From: Curtobacterium flaccumfaciens
GTDB lineage: Bacteria > Actinomycetota > Actinomycetes > Actinomycetales > Microbacteriaceae
Assembly: GCF_013359815.1 (NCBI RefSeq)
Contig: NZ_JABMCF010000038.1
Coordinates: 1 to 64,000 of the forward strand
Length of the DNA stretch: 64,000 bases
Direction of reading: 5' to 3'
Made by a program: the position numbers and the translations under genes. Under the pieces are notes generated by a model, which saw only the letters and a program-made list of their open reading frames with translations, was not told where the DNA came from and ran no database searches. This document shows, in pieces, positions 37,487 to 51,913 of this stretch (its first letter is position 1; every line of letters starts with the position of its first letter).

Positions 37487-38089
37487 GTGCACATCATCGG
37501 ACTCACGGGCGGCATCGCCGCGGGCAAGTCGACGGTCTCCCGGCGCTGGGCCGAGCACGGGGCCGTCGTCGTCGACGCCGACCGACTGGCTCGGGACGCC
37601 GTGGCACCGGGCAGCCCGGGCCTGGCGCAGGTCGCCGAGCGGTTCGGTCCGTCGGTGATCGCTGCCGACGGTTCCCTCGACCGGCCGGCGCTCGGGTCGA
37701 TCGTGTTCGCGGACCCCGCGGCGCGGAAGGACCTCGAAGCCATCACGCACCCCGAGGTCTGGCGGCTCGCGCAGCAGGCCTTCGACGCCGCCGAGGCCGC
37801 CGACCCCGACGGCGTGGTGGTCTACGACGTGCCGTTGCTCGCCGAGGCCCGCGGCTCGCGTCCGCTCCGGTTCGACGCCGTGGTGGTGGTCGACGCCCCC
37901 GCGGCGCAGCGCATCGAACGGCTCGTCGAGCACCGCGGGATGCCCCGTGACGAGGCCGAGCGCCGCGTCGCCGCCCAGGCGAGCGATGCCGATCGTCTCG
38001 CCCTCGCCGACCACGTCGTCGACGCCACCGGGACGCTCGAGCAGACGATCCACTCCGCTGACGAGGTGTGGGCGCGGATCACTCCATGA
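37487..38089 (+). CDS. coaE: Dephospho-CoA kinase
   Basis: 200 residues. It adds the 3'-phosphate in the last step of coenzyme A synthesis. The P-loop is GLTGGIAAGKSTV (5-17); DADRLARDAV, ITHPEVW and VVYDVPLLAEA are family blocks. It has the normal single-domain length without the C-terminal GrpB-like domain found in mycobacteria. The stop overlaps the next gene (ATGA), which links CoA synthesis to an unrelated-looking hydrolase and ligase set. Confidence 0.96.
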   Translation: MHIIGLTGGIAAGKSTVSRRWAEHGAVVVDADRLARDAVAPGSPGLAQVAERFGPSVIAADGSLDRPALGSIVFADPAARKDLEAITHPEVWRLAQQAFDAAEAADPDGVVVYDVPLLAEARGSRPLRFDAVVVVDAPAAQRIERLVEHRGMPRDEAERRVAAQASDADRLALADHVVDATGTLEQTIHSADEVWARITP

Positions 38090-39129
38090 ACCACCGCCTC
38101 GTGCTGATCCTCGCCGCGATCGTCCTCGTGGCGATCGGGGCCGCCTCGCTCGTCGCCGCGAACGTCCTCGGTGCCCAGCGTGTGACGGACAACGGCCGCG
38201 TCGCGGTGCACGAACGGCCGTCGGGTGACGAACACGGGCCCGAGGGGGAGTTCCACCGGTTCCGGCTCGGAACGGTGAACGGTGAGCGGCTCACCCCGAA
38301 CCGCGACGACTTCGCCGCACGCACCTCGGCTGACGGTCCGCTCCTGCTGTTCCTGCCGGCGACCCGCTCCCGTCCCGCGGAGTACCAGCGGTTCCTCGGA
38401 GCAGCTCTGGCCGACGGCTACCACGTGCTCGGCCTCGACTACTGGAACCTGGGCCGCACCCTGTCCGGCACGTGTGAGGCGAACGCACGCTGCTACGGCA
38501 TGGTGCAGCGGAACCGCTTCGACGGCACGCGGCCCTCGGCGTTCAGTGCGGTGAGTCCGGCCGGGTCGATCGTCTCGCGCTTCCGGGACGCCGTCGCGTA
38601 CCTCGACGACCACGACCCCGACGGCGGCTGGGGGCGGTTCGTCCAGGGCGACGACCGCATCGTCTGGAACGACATCGTCGTGGCCGGGCACTCGCAGGGC
38701 GGCGGAGAGGCGGCGTACATCGCCCACATCCGCAGTGTCCACGGCGCGCTGATGTTCTCGTCGCCCGTGGAGTCCCGCGGGCCGGCGCACGCAGCGTGGA
38801 TGGACCGCCCGGGCCGGACACCGGTCGACCGGATGTACGCCATCGACGACGTCCGAGACACGTTCGGCCCCCGCATCACCGGTTCGTGGGACGTCCTCGG
38901 GTTGAGCGGTGTATCCGGGCCGTTCGAGACGGACACCGCACCGCCACTCGCTGGAGCAGACCCGCACGCGATCCTCACCGACCTCGGCGGCGACGGCAAG
39001 GCGCACTCCCTGATCATCAAGGACTCGACGCCGCTCACCCGTGACGGCGTCCCCCGGATGCTCCCGCTGTGGCAGTGGATGCTGCACCGGTTCTCCACAG
39101 ATCCCGCTGTTCCCTCTGACCGCTCATAG
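38086..39129 (+). CDS. Membrane-anchored or exported alpha/beta hydrolase-like protein (possibly BPSS1187-like)
   Basis: 347 residues. The N-terminal LVLILAAIVLVAIGAASLVAANV (about 4-26) is a signal anchor or signal peptide. The body has a serine hydrolase nucleophile elbow, VVAGHSQGGGEAAYIAH (about 199-215), preceded by LLLFLPATRS and YHVLGLDYWN, which fit an alpha/beta hydrolase with the oxyanion strand. Two cysteines (GTCEANARCYG) could form a disulfide outside the cell. It resembles poorly described 'BPSS1187-type' hydrolases, a tentative match. ATG 38086 overlaps coaE. Likely acts outside the membrane; substrate unknown. Confidence 0.7.
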   Translation: MNHRLVLILAAIVLVAIGAASLVAANVLGAQRVTDNGRVAVHERPSGDEHGPEGEFHRFRLGTVNGERLTPNRDDFAARTSADGPLLLFLPATRSRPAEYQRFLGAALADGYHVLGLDYWNLGRTLSGTCEANARCYGMVQRNRFDGTRPSAFSAVSPAGSIVSRFRDAVAYLDDHDPDGGWGRFVQGDDRIVWNDIVVAGHSQGGGEAAYIAHIRSVHGALMFSSPVESRGPAHAAWMDRPGRTPVDRMYAIDDVRDTFGPRITGSWDVLGLSGVSGPFETDTAPPLAGADPHAILTDLGGDGKAHSLIIKDSTPLTRDGVPRMLPLWQWMLHRFSTDPAVPSDRS

Positions 39130-39139
39130 CGTCGCGCAA

Positions 39140-39145
39140 TAGCCT
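39140..39145 (+). promoter_or_regulatory. -10 box TAGCCT of the AMP-ligase gene (leaderless)
   Basis: TAGCCT ends 6 bases before GTG 39152. Confidence 0.55.
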
Positions 39146-39151
39146 TCCTGC

Positions 39152-40648
39152 GTGCAGCCCGTTCGTGATGAACCCGACCTGCGCTCGCTCATCCGGGCCC
39201 GTGCGGCCGACGGGGGCGTGCGCCACTTCCTCGAGGACGCCCGCTCCGAGCGCGTCCTCACCTACCGCGCGCTCGACGACGCGGTGACCGCCTGGTCGCG
39301 GACCTTCGACGCGATCGGCATCGCCCCGTCGGGTGCCGTCCTGGTCGACGTGGGTGACCCGCTCGCGTTCACGGTCGTGCACCTGAGCGCCGTCGCCTCC
39401 GGTCGCCGGGCGATCCCCGTCGACACCGGCCAGCCGGCCACCGAGCCCGGCCGTCTCGCCGACCTGATCGGCGGCGCGTCCATCGTCGTGTCGGACCGCG
39501 CGGTGGACGCGACCGTCCCCGGGGCACCGGCGAGCGGGATCGACCCGGCCACGTTCCTCCCGACCGCCGTCCGTGACGGCGACCTGCCCGCCGACAGCCC
39601 GCACGCGCCGGGCCAGGGGTCCGTCGTGCTCTTCACCTCCGGGTCGACCGGCACGCCGAAGGGCGTCGAGCTGCCCGAGACGCAGCTGCTGTTCGTCGCC
39701 CGGGCCGTCGCACGGCACAACCGGCTCGTGCCGGACGACCGCGGGTTCAACTCCTTGCCGCTGTTCCACGTGAACGCCGAGGTGGTCGGACTGCTCGCGA
39801 CGCTCGTCGCCGGCGCGACCCTCGTGCTCGACCGGCGCTTCCGTCGTACCGGGTTCTGGGACCTGCTCGCCGAACGACGGATCACGTGGCTGAACGCCGT
39901 CCCGGCCGTCCTGGCCGTATTGGCGAAGACCGGGCCGCTCGATTTCCCGCCGGGCCTGCGGTTCGTGCGCAGCGCGTCGGCGCCGCTGCCCGATCCGGTG
40001 CGCGCCGCCCTCGGAGACGTGCCGCTCGTCGTGAGCTGGGGCATGACCGAAGGCGCCTCGCAGATCACGGCGACGCCGCTCGACGAACCCGCCCGGCCCG
40101 GCACCGTCGGGGTGCCGGTCGGGTCCGAGGTGCAGGTCCGCGGCGAGGACGGCTCGGTGCTGCCCGCCGGCGAGATCGGTGCGCTGTGGGTGCGGGGCGA
40201 GGGGATCGTCCAGGGCTACCTGGGTGGCCGCGCGTCCGAGCGGTTCGACGCCGACGGGTGGCTGCACACCGGTGACGTCGGGTCCGTCAGCACCGACGGC
40301 TGGGTGTCCCTGGCCGGACGCTCCGACGACGTCATCAACCGCGGTGGCGAGAAGGTCTACCCGTCCGAGGTCGAGGACGTCCTGCTCGGCGACCCCCGCG
40401 TGCTCGAGGCGGTCGTCGTCGGCCGCCCCGACGACGTGCTCGGTGCCGTCCCGATCGCCTACGTGATCCCGCAGCCCGACGAACCCGTCGACCACGCAGC
40501 CCTCGTGGCCGATCTCGTTGCCCGGGCCGAGGCACACCTGACCCGGTTCCGCCGACCGATCGAGGTCATCGTCGTGCCCGACCTGCCGCGTGCGCCCACC
40601 GGCAAGGTGCAGCGCGCGAAGGTCCGGACCATGGCCCGACCCTCGTGA
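39152..40648 (+). CDS. AMP-forming acyl-CoA synthetase/ligase family enzyme
   Basis: 498 residues, class I adenylate-forming fold. ATP loop VVLFTSGSTGTPKGVEL (about 159-175), motif SWGMTEGAS, GWLHTGDVG, and the C-terminal lid with the catalytic lysine in APTGKVQRAKV. The set is complete. The mid-region LPLFHVNAEVVGLL resembles coumarate/oxalate-CoA ligase-like members, but the acid cannot be named. No carrier protein or condensing enzyme is nearby. Its stop overlaps the start of a membrane acyltransferase (GTGA), suggesting that the acyl group it activates is passed on to that protein; this is inference. Confidence 0.87.
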   Translation: MQPVRDEPDLRSLIRARAADGGVRHFLEDARSERVLTYRALDDAVTAWSRTFDAIGIAPSGAVLVDVGDPLAFTVVHLSAVASGRRAIPVDTGQPATEPGRLADLIGGASIVVSDRAVDATVPGAPASGIDPATFLPTAVRDGDLPADSPHAPGQGSVVLFTSGSTGTPKGVELPETQLLFVARAVARHNRLVPDDRGFNSLPLFHVNAEVVGLLATLVAGATLVLDRRFRRTGFWDLLAERRITWLNAVPAVLAVLAKTGPLDFPPGLRFVRSASAPLPDPVRAALGDVPLVVSWGMTEGASQITATPLDEPARPGTVGVPVGSEVQVRGEDGSVLPAGEIGALWVRGEGIVQGYLGGRASERFDADGWLHTGDVGSVSTDGWVSLAGRSDDVINRGGEKVYPSEVEDVLLGDPRVLEAVVVGRPDDVLGAVPIAYVIPQPDEPVDHAALVADLVARAEAHLTRFRRPIEVIVVPDLPRAPTGKVQRAKVRTMARPS

Positions 40649-41940
40649 ACGGGGCGTCACGCGTGTCCCCGGCATCGACCGGCGACGAGCCGGGGGTGCA
40701 GACGCCGACACGCACGGCCGAGGGCAAGCCCCGGCACCTGTACGAGGTCGACGTGCTCCGCATCCTCACGTTCGCGTGCGTGATCGGGGTGCACACCACG
40801 AGCCACACCGCCGCCACCGACGACGTCGGGCTGAACGCGCTGCTCGCCCTGCTGCACTTCACCCGGCTGGTCTTCTTCTCGCTGACCGCGTTCGTGCTCG
40901 TGTACAGCTACACCTTGCGCCCGAGGCCGATGGCGCAGTTCTGGCCGAAGCGGTTCCTGCTCGTGGGCGTGCCGTACCTGGCGTGGTCGTTCGTCTACGT
41001 CGCGGCGGCCTGGCTGCTGAGCCCCACTCGCCGTGGTGACCTCCCCGACCTGGTGCGCACCGCGGCCGAGGGCATCGTCACCGGCACCTCGTGGTACCAC
41101 CTGTACTTCCTGCTCGTGACGATGCAGGTGTACCTGCTCCTGCCGGTGATCGTCTGGCTGGTGCGCCGGACCCGCGGGCACCACGTGACCGTGCTGGTCG
41201 TGGCGCTCCTGGTCCAGCTGGTGGTGTTCGCCGGGTACAAGTACTTCCCGGCGAGCGACGCGTGGATGCAGGGGTACCAGAAGCAGTTCTTCTTCTCGTA
41301 CGTCTTCTTCATCGTCTCGGGGGCGATCGCCGCTGACCACGCCGACGCCTTCCTGCGGTTCATCCGGGTCCACCGCCGCTCGGTCCTGTGGGCGTTCGCC
41401 GGCGTCGGAGGGGTGATACTCGGCGTGTGGGCGCTCCAGGTGGGCCTCGGCCAGTCCCTCTACGCCGCGGGGACGCCGCTGCAGCCGATCCAGGTGGTCT
41501 GGAGCACCGCGGTGTTCGTCGGGTTCCTGGCGATCGGTGCCGCCTGGGCGGACCGCCGGCGACCCCGAAGCCGGACCGCCCGGTTCGTCGACTACGCGTC
41601 CGACCGCTCGTTCGGCATCTTCCTGAGCCACCCGTTCGTCATCTGGATCCTGCTCTACGGCGACAGCTGGCTCGAGGCCGTCGTGCCACGACCGTGGCTC
41701 ACGCTCGTCACCTACGTGCTCGTGCTGGTGCTGTCCGTCGCGGTGACCGAGCTGTTCCGGTGGACGCCCCTCAGCGTGCCGCTGACCGGGCGGCCGTCGT
41801 TGTCCTCTCGGGCGTCGCGAGCGGCGCGGGTGCGTCGGTCCGCCGGCGCGAGCGTGCCGCAGCGGTCGCCGGAACCGGTGGAGCCGGACGACGCCCTCGT
41901 CGGCGAGACCGACGACGTCGGGCGGCGCGCCGCGCGCTGA
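40645..41940 (+). CDS. Acyltransferase 3 family membrane protein
   Basis: 431 residues with about ten membrane helices. The first, YEVDVLRILTFACVIGVHTTSH, carries the conserved Arg and His of the AT3/OafA fold; FSLTAFVLVYSYTL and RPMAQFWPKRFLLVGVPYLAWSF follow the family order, and SFGIFLSHPFVIWIL is the late conserved helix. AT3 proteins move acyl groups to cell-envelope sugars or lipids. The C-terminal 60 residues are a disordered Arg/Ala/Asp-rich tail. The GTG start overlaps the ligase stop. The acyl donor and acceptor are unknown. Confidence 0.85.
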   Translation: MNGASRVSPASTGDEPGVQTPTRTAEGKPRHLYEVDVLRILTFACVIGVHTTSHTAATDDVGLNALLALLHFTRLVFFSLTAFVLVYSYTLRPRPMAQFWPKRFLLVGVPYLAWSFVYVAAAWLLSPTRRGDLPDLVRTAAEGIVTGTSWYHLYFLLVTMQVYLLLPVIVWLVRRTRGHHVTVLVVALLVQLVVFAGYKYFPASDAWMQGYQKQFFFSYVFFIVSGAIAADHADAFLRFIRVHRRSVLWAFAGVGGVILGVWALQVGLGQSLYAAGTPLQPIQVVWSTAVFVGFLAIGAAWADRRRPRSRTARFVDYASDRSFGIFLSHPFVIWILLYGDSWLEAVVPRPWLTLVTYVLVLVLSVAVTELFRWTPLSVPLTGRPSLSSRASRAARVRRSAGASVPQRSPEPVEPDDALVGETDDVGRRAAR

Positions 41941-41966
41941 GCGCTCGCCCGCACGGCGCAGCTCTC

Positions 41967-42027
41967 GTGCGAGGTTCCGTCCGTGGTGCGATGGTGACGC
42001 CGTCCCACGGGGTCCGGAACCTCGCAC
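41967..42027. terminator. Long hairpin between convergent genes
   Basis: Outer arms 41967-41979 and 42015-42027 are 13-bp reverse complements; inner arms 41981-41986 (CCGTGG) and 42005-42010 (CCACGG) extend the stem. It lies between the acyltransferase (+) and MFS (-) genes and can stop both. Confidence 0.7.
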
Positions 42028-42060
42028 CAGCCGTTCGGGGCGGTGGGCGCGGGGCACGCC

Positions 42061-42102
42061 GGCCGGGAGGCACGTGGCGGGCCCGACCCGCGCCTCCCGG
42101 CC
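42061..42102. repeat. GGGAGGC-type hairpin repeat
   Basis: Arms GGCCGGGAGGC 42061-42071 and GCCTCCCGGCC 42092-42102, with an inner GCGGG 42077-42081 and CCCGC 42087-42091. The right arm, CCCGCGCCTCCCGGCC, recurs at 51816-51831 and, inverted, at 29491-29506. Confidence 0.75.
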
Positions 42103-42156
42103 GTCGCGTGCGGACCACCAGGGCCGGCGCACGTCCCGCGCACCGGCTGCCGGCCG

Positions 42157-43485
42157 TCAAGCCGAGCGCTGCTCGGCCTTCGGGGTGCCGATCTCGAGCA
42201 CGCCGTCGGTGGAGGTCAGCCGCTGGGGCTTCATGAACCACGCGACGACGGCCGCGGCTCCGAGCAGGACGCAGGAGAGCGCGAAGGGCACCTGCCAGCC
42301 GGAGGCGTCGATGAGCAGACCGAACACGATGGGCGAGACGACACCGGCGATGCCGAACCCGGTGTTCATGAAGCCCGAGGCCGTGCCGGACCACTGCGGC
42401 GCCACGTCCATCGGGATCGCCCAGAGGTTGGCGTTGCAGAGCTCGAGGAAGAAGAACGACAGGGCCAGCGAGATCGTCGCGACGAGCAGCCCCTGCCCGA
42501 CCACGAGCGGGATGAGGCAGAGGAGCGAGCCGCCGAGGCCGATCACCAGGATGATCCGGCGGGCGTTCCGGGTGTCCCCGCCGCGGTGGATGATGCGGTC
42601 GCTGAGCATCCCGCCGACGGTGTCCCCGACGACACCGGCCAGCAGGATGAGGGTGGTGAACAGGGCGAAGTCGCCGATCTCCAGGCCGTAGGTCGAGCTG
42701 AGGAACGTCGGGAGCCACGTGAGGAACACCCAGAGGGTCCAGCCGTACCCGAAGTCGACGAAGGTGACCGGCAGGATCTGCTTCGCCATCTGCCGCCACG
42801 GCACCGGGGGACGGGTCGCGCGGGTCTCGACCGGCGGGAGCTCGGCGAGCTCGACCTGCGTGATGCCCTTCGCGGACTCCGGCTTGTCGCGGAACCAGAC
42901 GAACCAGACGACGGCCCACGCCAGGGACAGCACCGCGGTGGCGAAGAACGCCCAGCGCCAGCTGCCCGTCGCGCCGATCACCCACGCGACGATGAGCGGG
43001 GCCAGGGCGTTCCCGAGCCGTGCCGCGGAGTGCACCACCCCCTGGGCGAAGCCGTTCCGGTCGCGGGGGATCCAGCGGCTCATCGCCTGCGTGGCGGTCG
43101 GGAACGCGGCGGCCTCGCTCAGCCCGAGCAGGGCCCGTGCGGCGAAGAGGGTCCAGAAGCCGACCGCGAACCCGGTCCAGAGCGTCGCGACGCCCCAGAT
43201 CACCGTGATGACGAAGAGCGCCCGGCGCGGGCCGAACTTCTCGCTGATCGTGCCGCCGAACACCTGCAGCAGGGCGTACGGCAACGAGAACGCGGAGACG
43301 ATGAGGCCGGCGGTCGCCTCGTTGAACCCGAACTCCTCGGTGATGTGCGGCAGCGCCGTCGAGATGTTCGTCCGGTCGATGTACGAGATCGCGTACATGC
43401 AGCAGAGCAGGACGAGCACGCGTCCGCGGATGCGTCCGCGGAACGGAGTGCCCTTGATCGGTGCGGCCGGGTTCGCCGTGGTCAT
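42157..43485 (-). CDS. MFS transporter, ACS (anion:cation symporter) family
   Basis: 442 residues, twelve predicted helices. Start ATG 43485, with GAAGAGG upstream. MYAISYIDRTNISTALPHI (helix 1) and SEKFGPRRALFVITVIWGVATLWTG (loop 2-3 signature) match the ACS family, which imports organic acids such as galactonate, glucarate or phthalate. WLPTFLSSTYGLEIGDFAL and DVAPQWSGTASGFMNTGFGIAG are typical of the second half. No catabolic gene is adjacent, so the substrate cannot be named. It is divergent from uvrB. Confidence 0.9.
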   Translation of the reverse strand: MTTANPAAPIKGTPFRGRIRGRVLVLLCCMYAISYIDRTNISTALPHITEEFGFNEATAGLIVSAFSLPYALLQVFGGTISEKFGPRRALFVITVIWGVATLWTGFAVGFWTLFAARALLGLSEAAAFPTATQAMSRWIPRDRNGFAQGVVHSAARLGNALAPLIVAWVIGATGSWRWAFFATAVLSLAWAVVWFVWFRDKPESAKGITQVELAELPPVETRATRPPVPWRQMAKQILPVTFVDFGYGWTLWVFLTWLPTFLSSTYGLEIGDFALFTTLILLAGVVGDTVGGMLSDRIIHRGGDTRNARRIILVIGLGGSLLCLIPLVVGQGLLVATISLALSFFFLELCNANLWAIPMDVAPQWSGTASGFMNTGFGIAGVVSPIVFGLLIDASGWQVPFALSCVLLGAAAVVAWFMKPQRLTSTDGVLEIGTPKAEQRSA

Positions 43486-43590
43486 GAGGCCTCTTCGGGG
43501 GAGTGGGAAGGAGTCGGGTGACTGGACGGATCGGACGGTATGCCCGTTGACCATCAGTCGACTTGGAGCCTGCTTGCAGCGGACAGTACG

Positions 43591-43614
43591 CCGAGGGCGA
43601 GCAGGAGCCCTCGG
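43591..43614 (+). promoter_or_regulatory. Inverted repeat upstream of uvrB
   Basis: CCGAGGGC 43591-43598 and GCCCTCGG 43607-43614 flank an 8-base spacer, just upstream of the uvrB -10. It does not resemble a LexA box. Confidence 0.4.
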
Positions 43615-43630
43615 TGTCAGGGGTGCCGAC

Positions 43631-43636
43631 TACCGT
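43631..43636 (+). promoter_or_regulatory. -10 box TACCGT of uvrB (leaderless)
   Basis: TACCGT ends 7 bases before ATG 43644. Confidence 0.45.
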
Positions 43637-43643
43637 TGTCCCC

Positions 43644-45717
<2,074 letters not shown>

Positions 45718-45728
<11 letters not shown>

Positions 45729-46635
45729 CGGCGCCCGCACGGTCGTCGTCACCGGTGCGAGCGCCGGGCTCGGGTACCACGCCGCCGAGCAGCTCGCCGC
45801 AGCGGGGCACCGTGTGGTGCTGGCGACGCGCGACCGCGGCCGGGCGGACGCCGCCGAGCGCAGCATCCGTCGGCACGTCGACGGCGCCTCGCTCGCCCAC
45901 GTCCACCTCGACCTCGCCGACCTCGACTCGGTCAGTGCCGCTGCCGTCGAACTCGCCGCGCTGGAACCCGACGGCGTCGACGCGGTCGTGAACAACGCCG
46001 GGGTCGTCGGGGCGTCGACGCGGGGGAGCACGGCACAGGGCACCGAACTGCAGATCGGTACGAACCACCTCGGGCACTTCGCGTGGACCGCCCGGGTCCT
46101 GCCCCTGCTCGAACGACGAGCCGGCCGGGTCGTGCACCTCGGGTCGATCGCCCATCGATTCGCCCAGCTCGACGCGACCGATCCGCTCGGCGTCGGTCGG
46201 TACTCGAGCCACCGCCAGTACGCCAGGAGCAAGCTCGCCGTGATGCTGTTCGGCTTCGAGCTCGCCGAGCGACTGGCCGACTCGGGGTCGTCCGTGTCGA
46301 GCGTCGTCGCGCACCCCGGCCTGTCGCTCGACCGCCTGTCGCCGGCACGCCCGGACATCAGCCCGGCACGACCCGAACCCGAGTGGATCCGCCCGGCGCA
46401 GCGCATCGTCGCCCAGGGCAAGGACGTCGGCGCCCAGCCGCTCGTGCACGCGGCCGTCGGTGCTGACGTGCACTCGGGGGAGTACTGGGGCCCGGCCGGC
46501 TGGATGCAGCTCCGTGGCCCGGCCACGGTGGTCGCGGCCGAACCACGGGCGCACGACCGCACGGTCGCAGCACAGCTCTGGGCCGCGAGTGAGCGTGCAT
46601 CCGGCGTCGCGTTCGCTCTCGACGCACTCGTCTGA
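45718..46635 (+). CDS. Short-chain dehydrogenase/reductase
   Basis: 305 residues. The cofactor loop [17 protein letters not shown] (about 9-25) has the TGxxxGxG pattern with Arg-rich ATRDRGRA after strand 2, which favours NADP(H). NNAG is present (VNNAGVVG), and the catalytic pair appears as QYARSKLA (YxxxK). It resembles retinol-dehydrogenase-like SDRs. The start lies inside the end of uvrB, so it is probably cotranscribed, though a repair role has no support. Substrate unknown. Confidence 0.88.
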
Positions 46636-46669
46636 CCCTCCATCCCGGCCGAATGTCGGTGCCGCTTCG

Positions 46670-46675
46670 TAGAAT
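46670..46675 (+). promoter_or_regulatory. -10 box TAGAAT of uvrA (near-leaderless)
   Basis: TAGAAT ends 8 bases before ATG 46684; no Shine-Dalgarno is seen. Confidence 0.6.
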
Positions 46676-46683
46676 CGACGACG

Positions 46684-49740
<3,057 letters not shown>

Positions 49741-51810
49741 GTGGCGGACACCGTCCCGTGGCGTCCGAAGGCGGGGGAGATCCCGACCGACCCGGGCGTC
49801 TACCGTTGGCGTGACGAAGCCGGTCGGGTGCTCTACGTCGGCAAGGCGAAGAACCTCCGCGCCCGGCTGAGCAACTACTTCGCGCCGTTGCCGACGCTGC
49901 ACGAGCGCACGCGGCGCATGGTCCTCACGGCACGCAGTGTCGAGTGGACGACGGTCGGCTCCGAGATCGAGGCGCTCCAGCTGGAGTACACCTGGATCAA
50001 GGAGTTCGACCCGCCGTTCAACGTCAAGTTCCGCGACGACAAGTCGTACCCGTACATGGCGGTCACCCTGGGTGACGAAGCGCCGCGGGTGATGGTGACA
50101 CGCAACCGCAAGATCAAGGGCGCGAAGTACTTCGGTCCGTACCCGAAGATCTGGGCGGTGCACGACACCATCGACCTGATGATCAAGGTGTTCCCGATCC
50201 GCACCTGTTCGGACTCGTCGTACAAGAAGGCGATGCAGACGGGCCGTCCGTGCTTCCCGGGGCAGATCGGCAAGTGCGGTGGCCCGTGCTCGCAGAAGGT
50301 CACGATCGAGGAGCACCGCGCGCTCGTCGAGGAGTTCGTGCGCTTCATGAACTCCTACGACCGCCGGGTCATCACCGAGCTCCGGCAGCGCATGGGGGCC
50401 TCGGCCGACGCGATGCAGTACGAGCAGGCCGCGAAGTACCGCGACCAGGTCGAAGCGCTCGAGGCCGTGCTCGAGAAGTCCGCTGTGGTGCTCCGCGACT
50501 CGGTCGACCTCGACCTGTTCGGCATCGCGGAGGACGAGCTCGCCGCTGCCGTGCAGCTGTTCTCGGTCCGTGGCGGCCGCATCCGCGGTGTCCGCGGCTG
50601 GGTGGTCGACAAGGAGCTCGACATCGCCACGGGCGACCTCGTCGAGCAGATCGTGCAGGGCGTCTACGTCACCGACGAGCCCCCGCGCGAGGTCGTCGTC
50701 CCCGAGCTGCCGGAGGACGCCGACGCGCTCCAGGAGTGGCTCAGCAAGCGCCGGAACGGGCGCGGCACGAAGCTCAGTACGGCACAGCGCGGCGATCGTG
50801 CCGGTCTCGCGCGGACGGCCGCGCAGAACGCCGGGCAGGCGCTCATGCTGTACAAGACCAAGCGTTCGGCCGACTACACCACCCGGGCCGCAGCACTGGC
50901 CGACATCCAGGATGCCCTCGGCATGACCGAGGCGCCGCTCCGCATGGAGTGCTACGACATCTCGCACCTGCAGGGCACGAACGTCGTCGCGTCGATGGTG
51001 GTGTTCGAGGACGGCCTGCCGCGCAAGGACCAGTACCGCCGGTACTCGATCGCCGAGACCACCGACGACACCGACAGCATGTACCAGGTGCTCTCGCGGC
51101 GCCTGGCGCGGCTGGACGAGGACGCCGAGCTGCCGGACGTCCCCGACGTCACGACCGACGAGGTCGTCGAGGGGTCGAAGCCGACGAAGCGGTTCGCCTA
51201 CCGCCCGCAGCTGCTCATCGTCGACGGCGGCCAGCCCCAGGTGCAGGCCGCGAAGCGCGCGATGGACGAAGCCGGCGTGCACGACATCGCCCTGGTCGGC
51301 ATCGCCAAGCGACTCGAGGAGCTCTGGCTCCCCGACGACGACTTCCCGGTCATCCTGCCCCGCAACTCCGAGGCGCTCTTCCTCATCCAGCGCATCCGCG
51401 ACGAGGCGCACCGGTTCGCGATCACCCACCAGCGCAGCAAGCGGAAGCGCGACGTCCGGTCGCGGTTGTCCGAGATCCCCGGTCTCGGCCCGAGCCGCGT
51501 CAACGCCCTGCTGAAGCACTTCGGCTCGGTCGCCCGGCTGCGTGAAGCCACGGCCGAGGACATCGGTGAGGTGAACGGCATCGGTCCGGCGACCGCTGCT
51601 GCGGTGGTCTCGAAGCTGGCCCAGACGCCGACGAGCGCGCCGGCGACGAGCGCGTCCAGCGCCCCCGAACCGGACGCCGACGCGATCGCGGACACCGTGA
51701 CCGAGAACGCAGCCACCCAGCAGACCGCCACCCAGCAGACCGCCACCCCCTCCGGAGGCCCGGTGCGGGTCCCCGAGGTGACCGACGACGGTCCGCAGCG
51801 ACCGTCGTGA
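49741..51810 (+). CDS. uvrC: UvrABC excinuclease subunit C
   Basis: 689 residues. It makes both incisions. The GIY-YIG domain is at the N-terminus ([30 protein letters not shown]), then the Cys-rich block CGGPCSQK, a UVR domain ([16 protein letters not shown]), the RNase H-like endonuclease ([35 protein letters not shown]) and a helix-hairpin-helix pair ([18 protein letters not shown]). A 60-residue Ala/Thr/Pro tail follows, containing a 15-base tandem repeat coding QQTAT twice. GTG 49741 follows uvrA directly. Confidence 0.96.
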   Translation: MADTVPWRPKAGEIPTDPGVYRWRDEAGRVLYVGKAKNLRARLSNYFAPLPTLHERTRRMVLTARSVEWTTVGSEIEALQLEYTWIKEFDPPFNVKFRDDKSYPYMAVTLGDEAPRVMVTRNRKIKGAKYFGPYPKIWAVHDTIDLMIKVFPIRTCSDSSYKKAMQTGRPCFPGQIGKCGGPCSQKVTIEEHRALVEEFVRFMNSYDRRVITELRQRMGASADAMQYEQAAKYRDQVEALEAVLEKSAVVLRDSVDLDLFGIAEDELAAAVQLFSVRGGRIRGVRGWVVDKELDIATGDLVEQIVQGVYVTDEPPREVVVPELPEDADALQEWLSKRRNGRGTKLSTAQRGDRAGLARTAAQNAGQALMLYKTKRSADYTTRAAALADIQDALGMTEAPLRMECYDISHLQGTNVVASMVVFEDGLPRKDQYRRYSIAETTDDTDSMYQVLSRRLARLDEDAELPDVPDVTTDEVVEGSKPTKRFAYRPQLLIVDGGQPQVQAAKRAMDEAGVHDIALVGIAKRLEELWLPDDDFPVILPRNSEALFLIQRIRDEAHRFAITHQRSKRKRDVRSRLSEIPGLGPSRVNALLKHFGSVARLREATAEDIGEVNGIGPATAAAVVSKLAQTPTSAPATSASSAPEPDADAIADTVTENAATQQTATQQTATPSGGPVRVPEVTDDGPQRPS

Positions 51811-51815
51811 CGAAC

Positions 51816-51831
51816 CCCGCGCCTCCCGGCC
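51816..51831. repeat. Copy of the GGGAGGC repeat word
   Basis: CCCGCGCCTCCCGGCC, identical to the right arm of the 42061-42102 hairpin and to the complement of 29491-29506. It lies 5 bases after the uvrC stop. Confidence 0.65.
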
Positions 51832-51843
51832 GCCACCGGGCGG

Positions 51844-51849
51844 TAGCCT
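51844..51849 (+). promoter_or_regulatory. Probable rapZ promoter (-10 TAGCCT)
   Basis: TAGCCT would give a leader of about 57 bases to ATG 51914. Confidence 0.45.
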
Positions 51850-51913
51850 GGTCCGGCAGCCGAGACCTCCCCGGGCGACGCGCCCGGGCCGCCACGACGG
51901 AGCCCACTCCCAG

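Noticed and set aside
43486-43643. A classical actinobacterial LexA (SOS) box upstream of uvrB
   Set aside because: No TCGAAC-n4-GTTCGA-like sequence is present; GTTGACCATCAGTCGAC at 43548 was considered but does not fit the spacing or symmetry.
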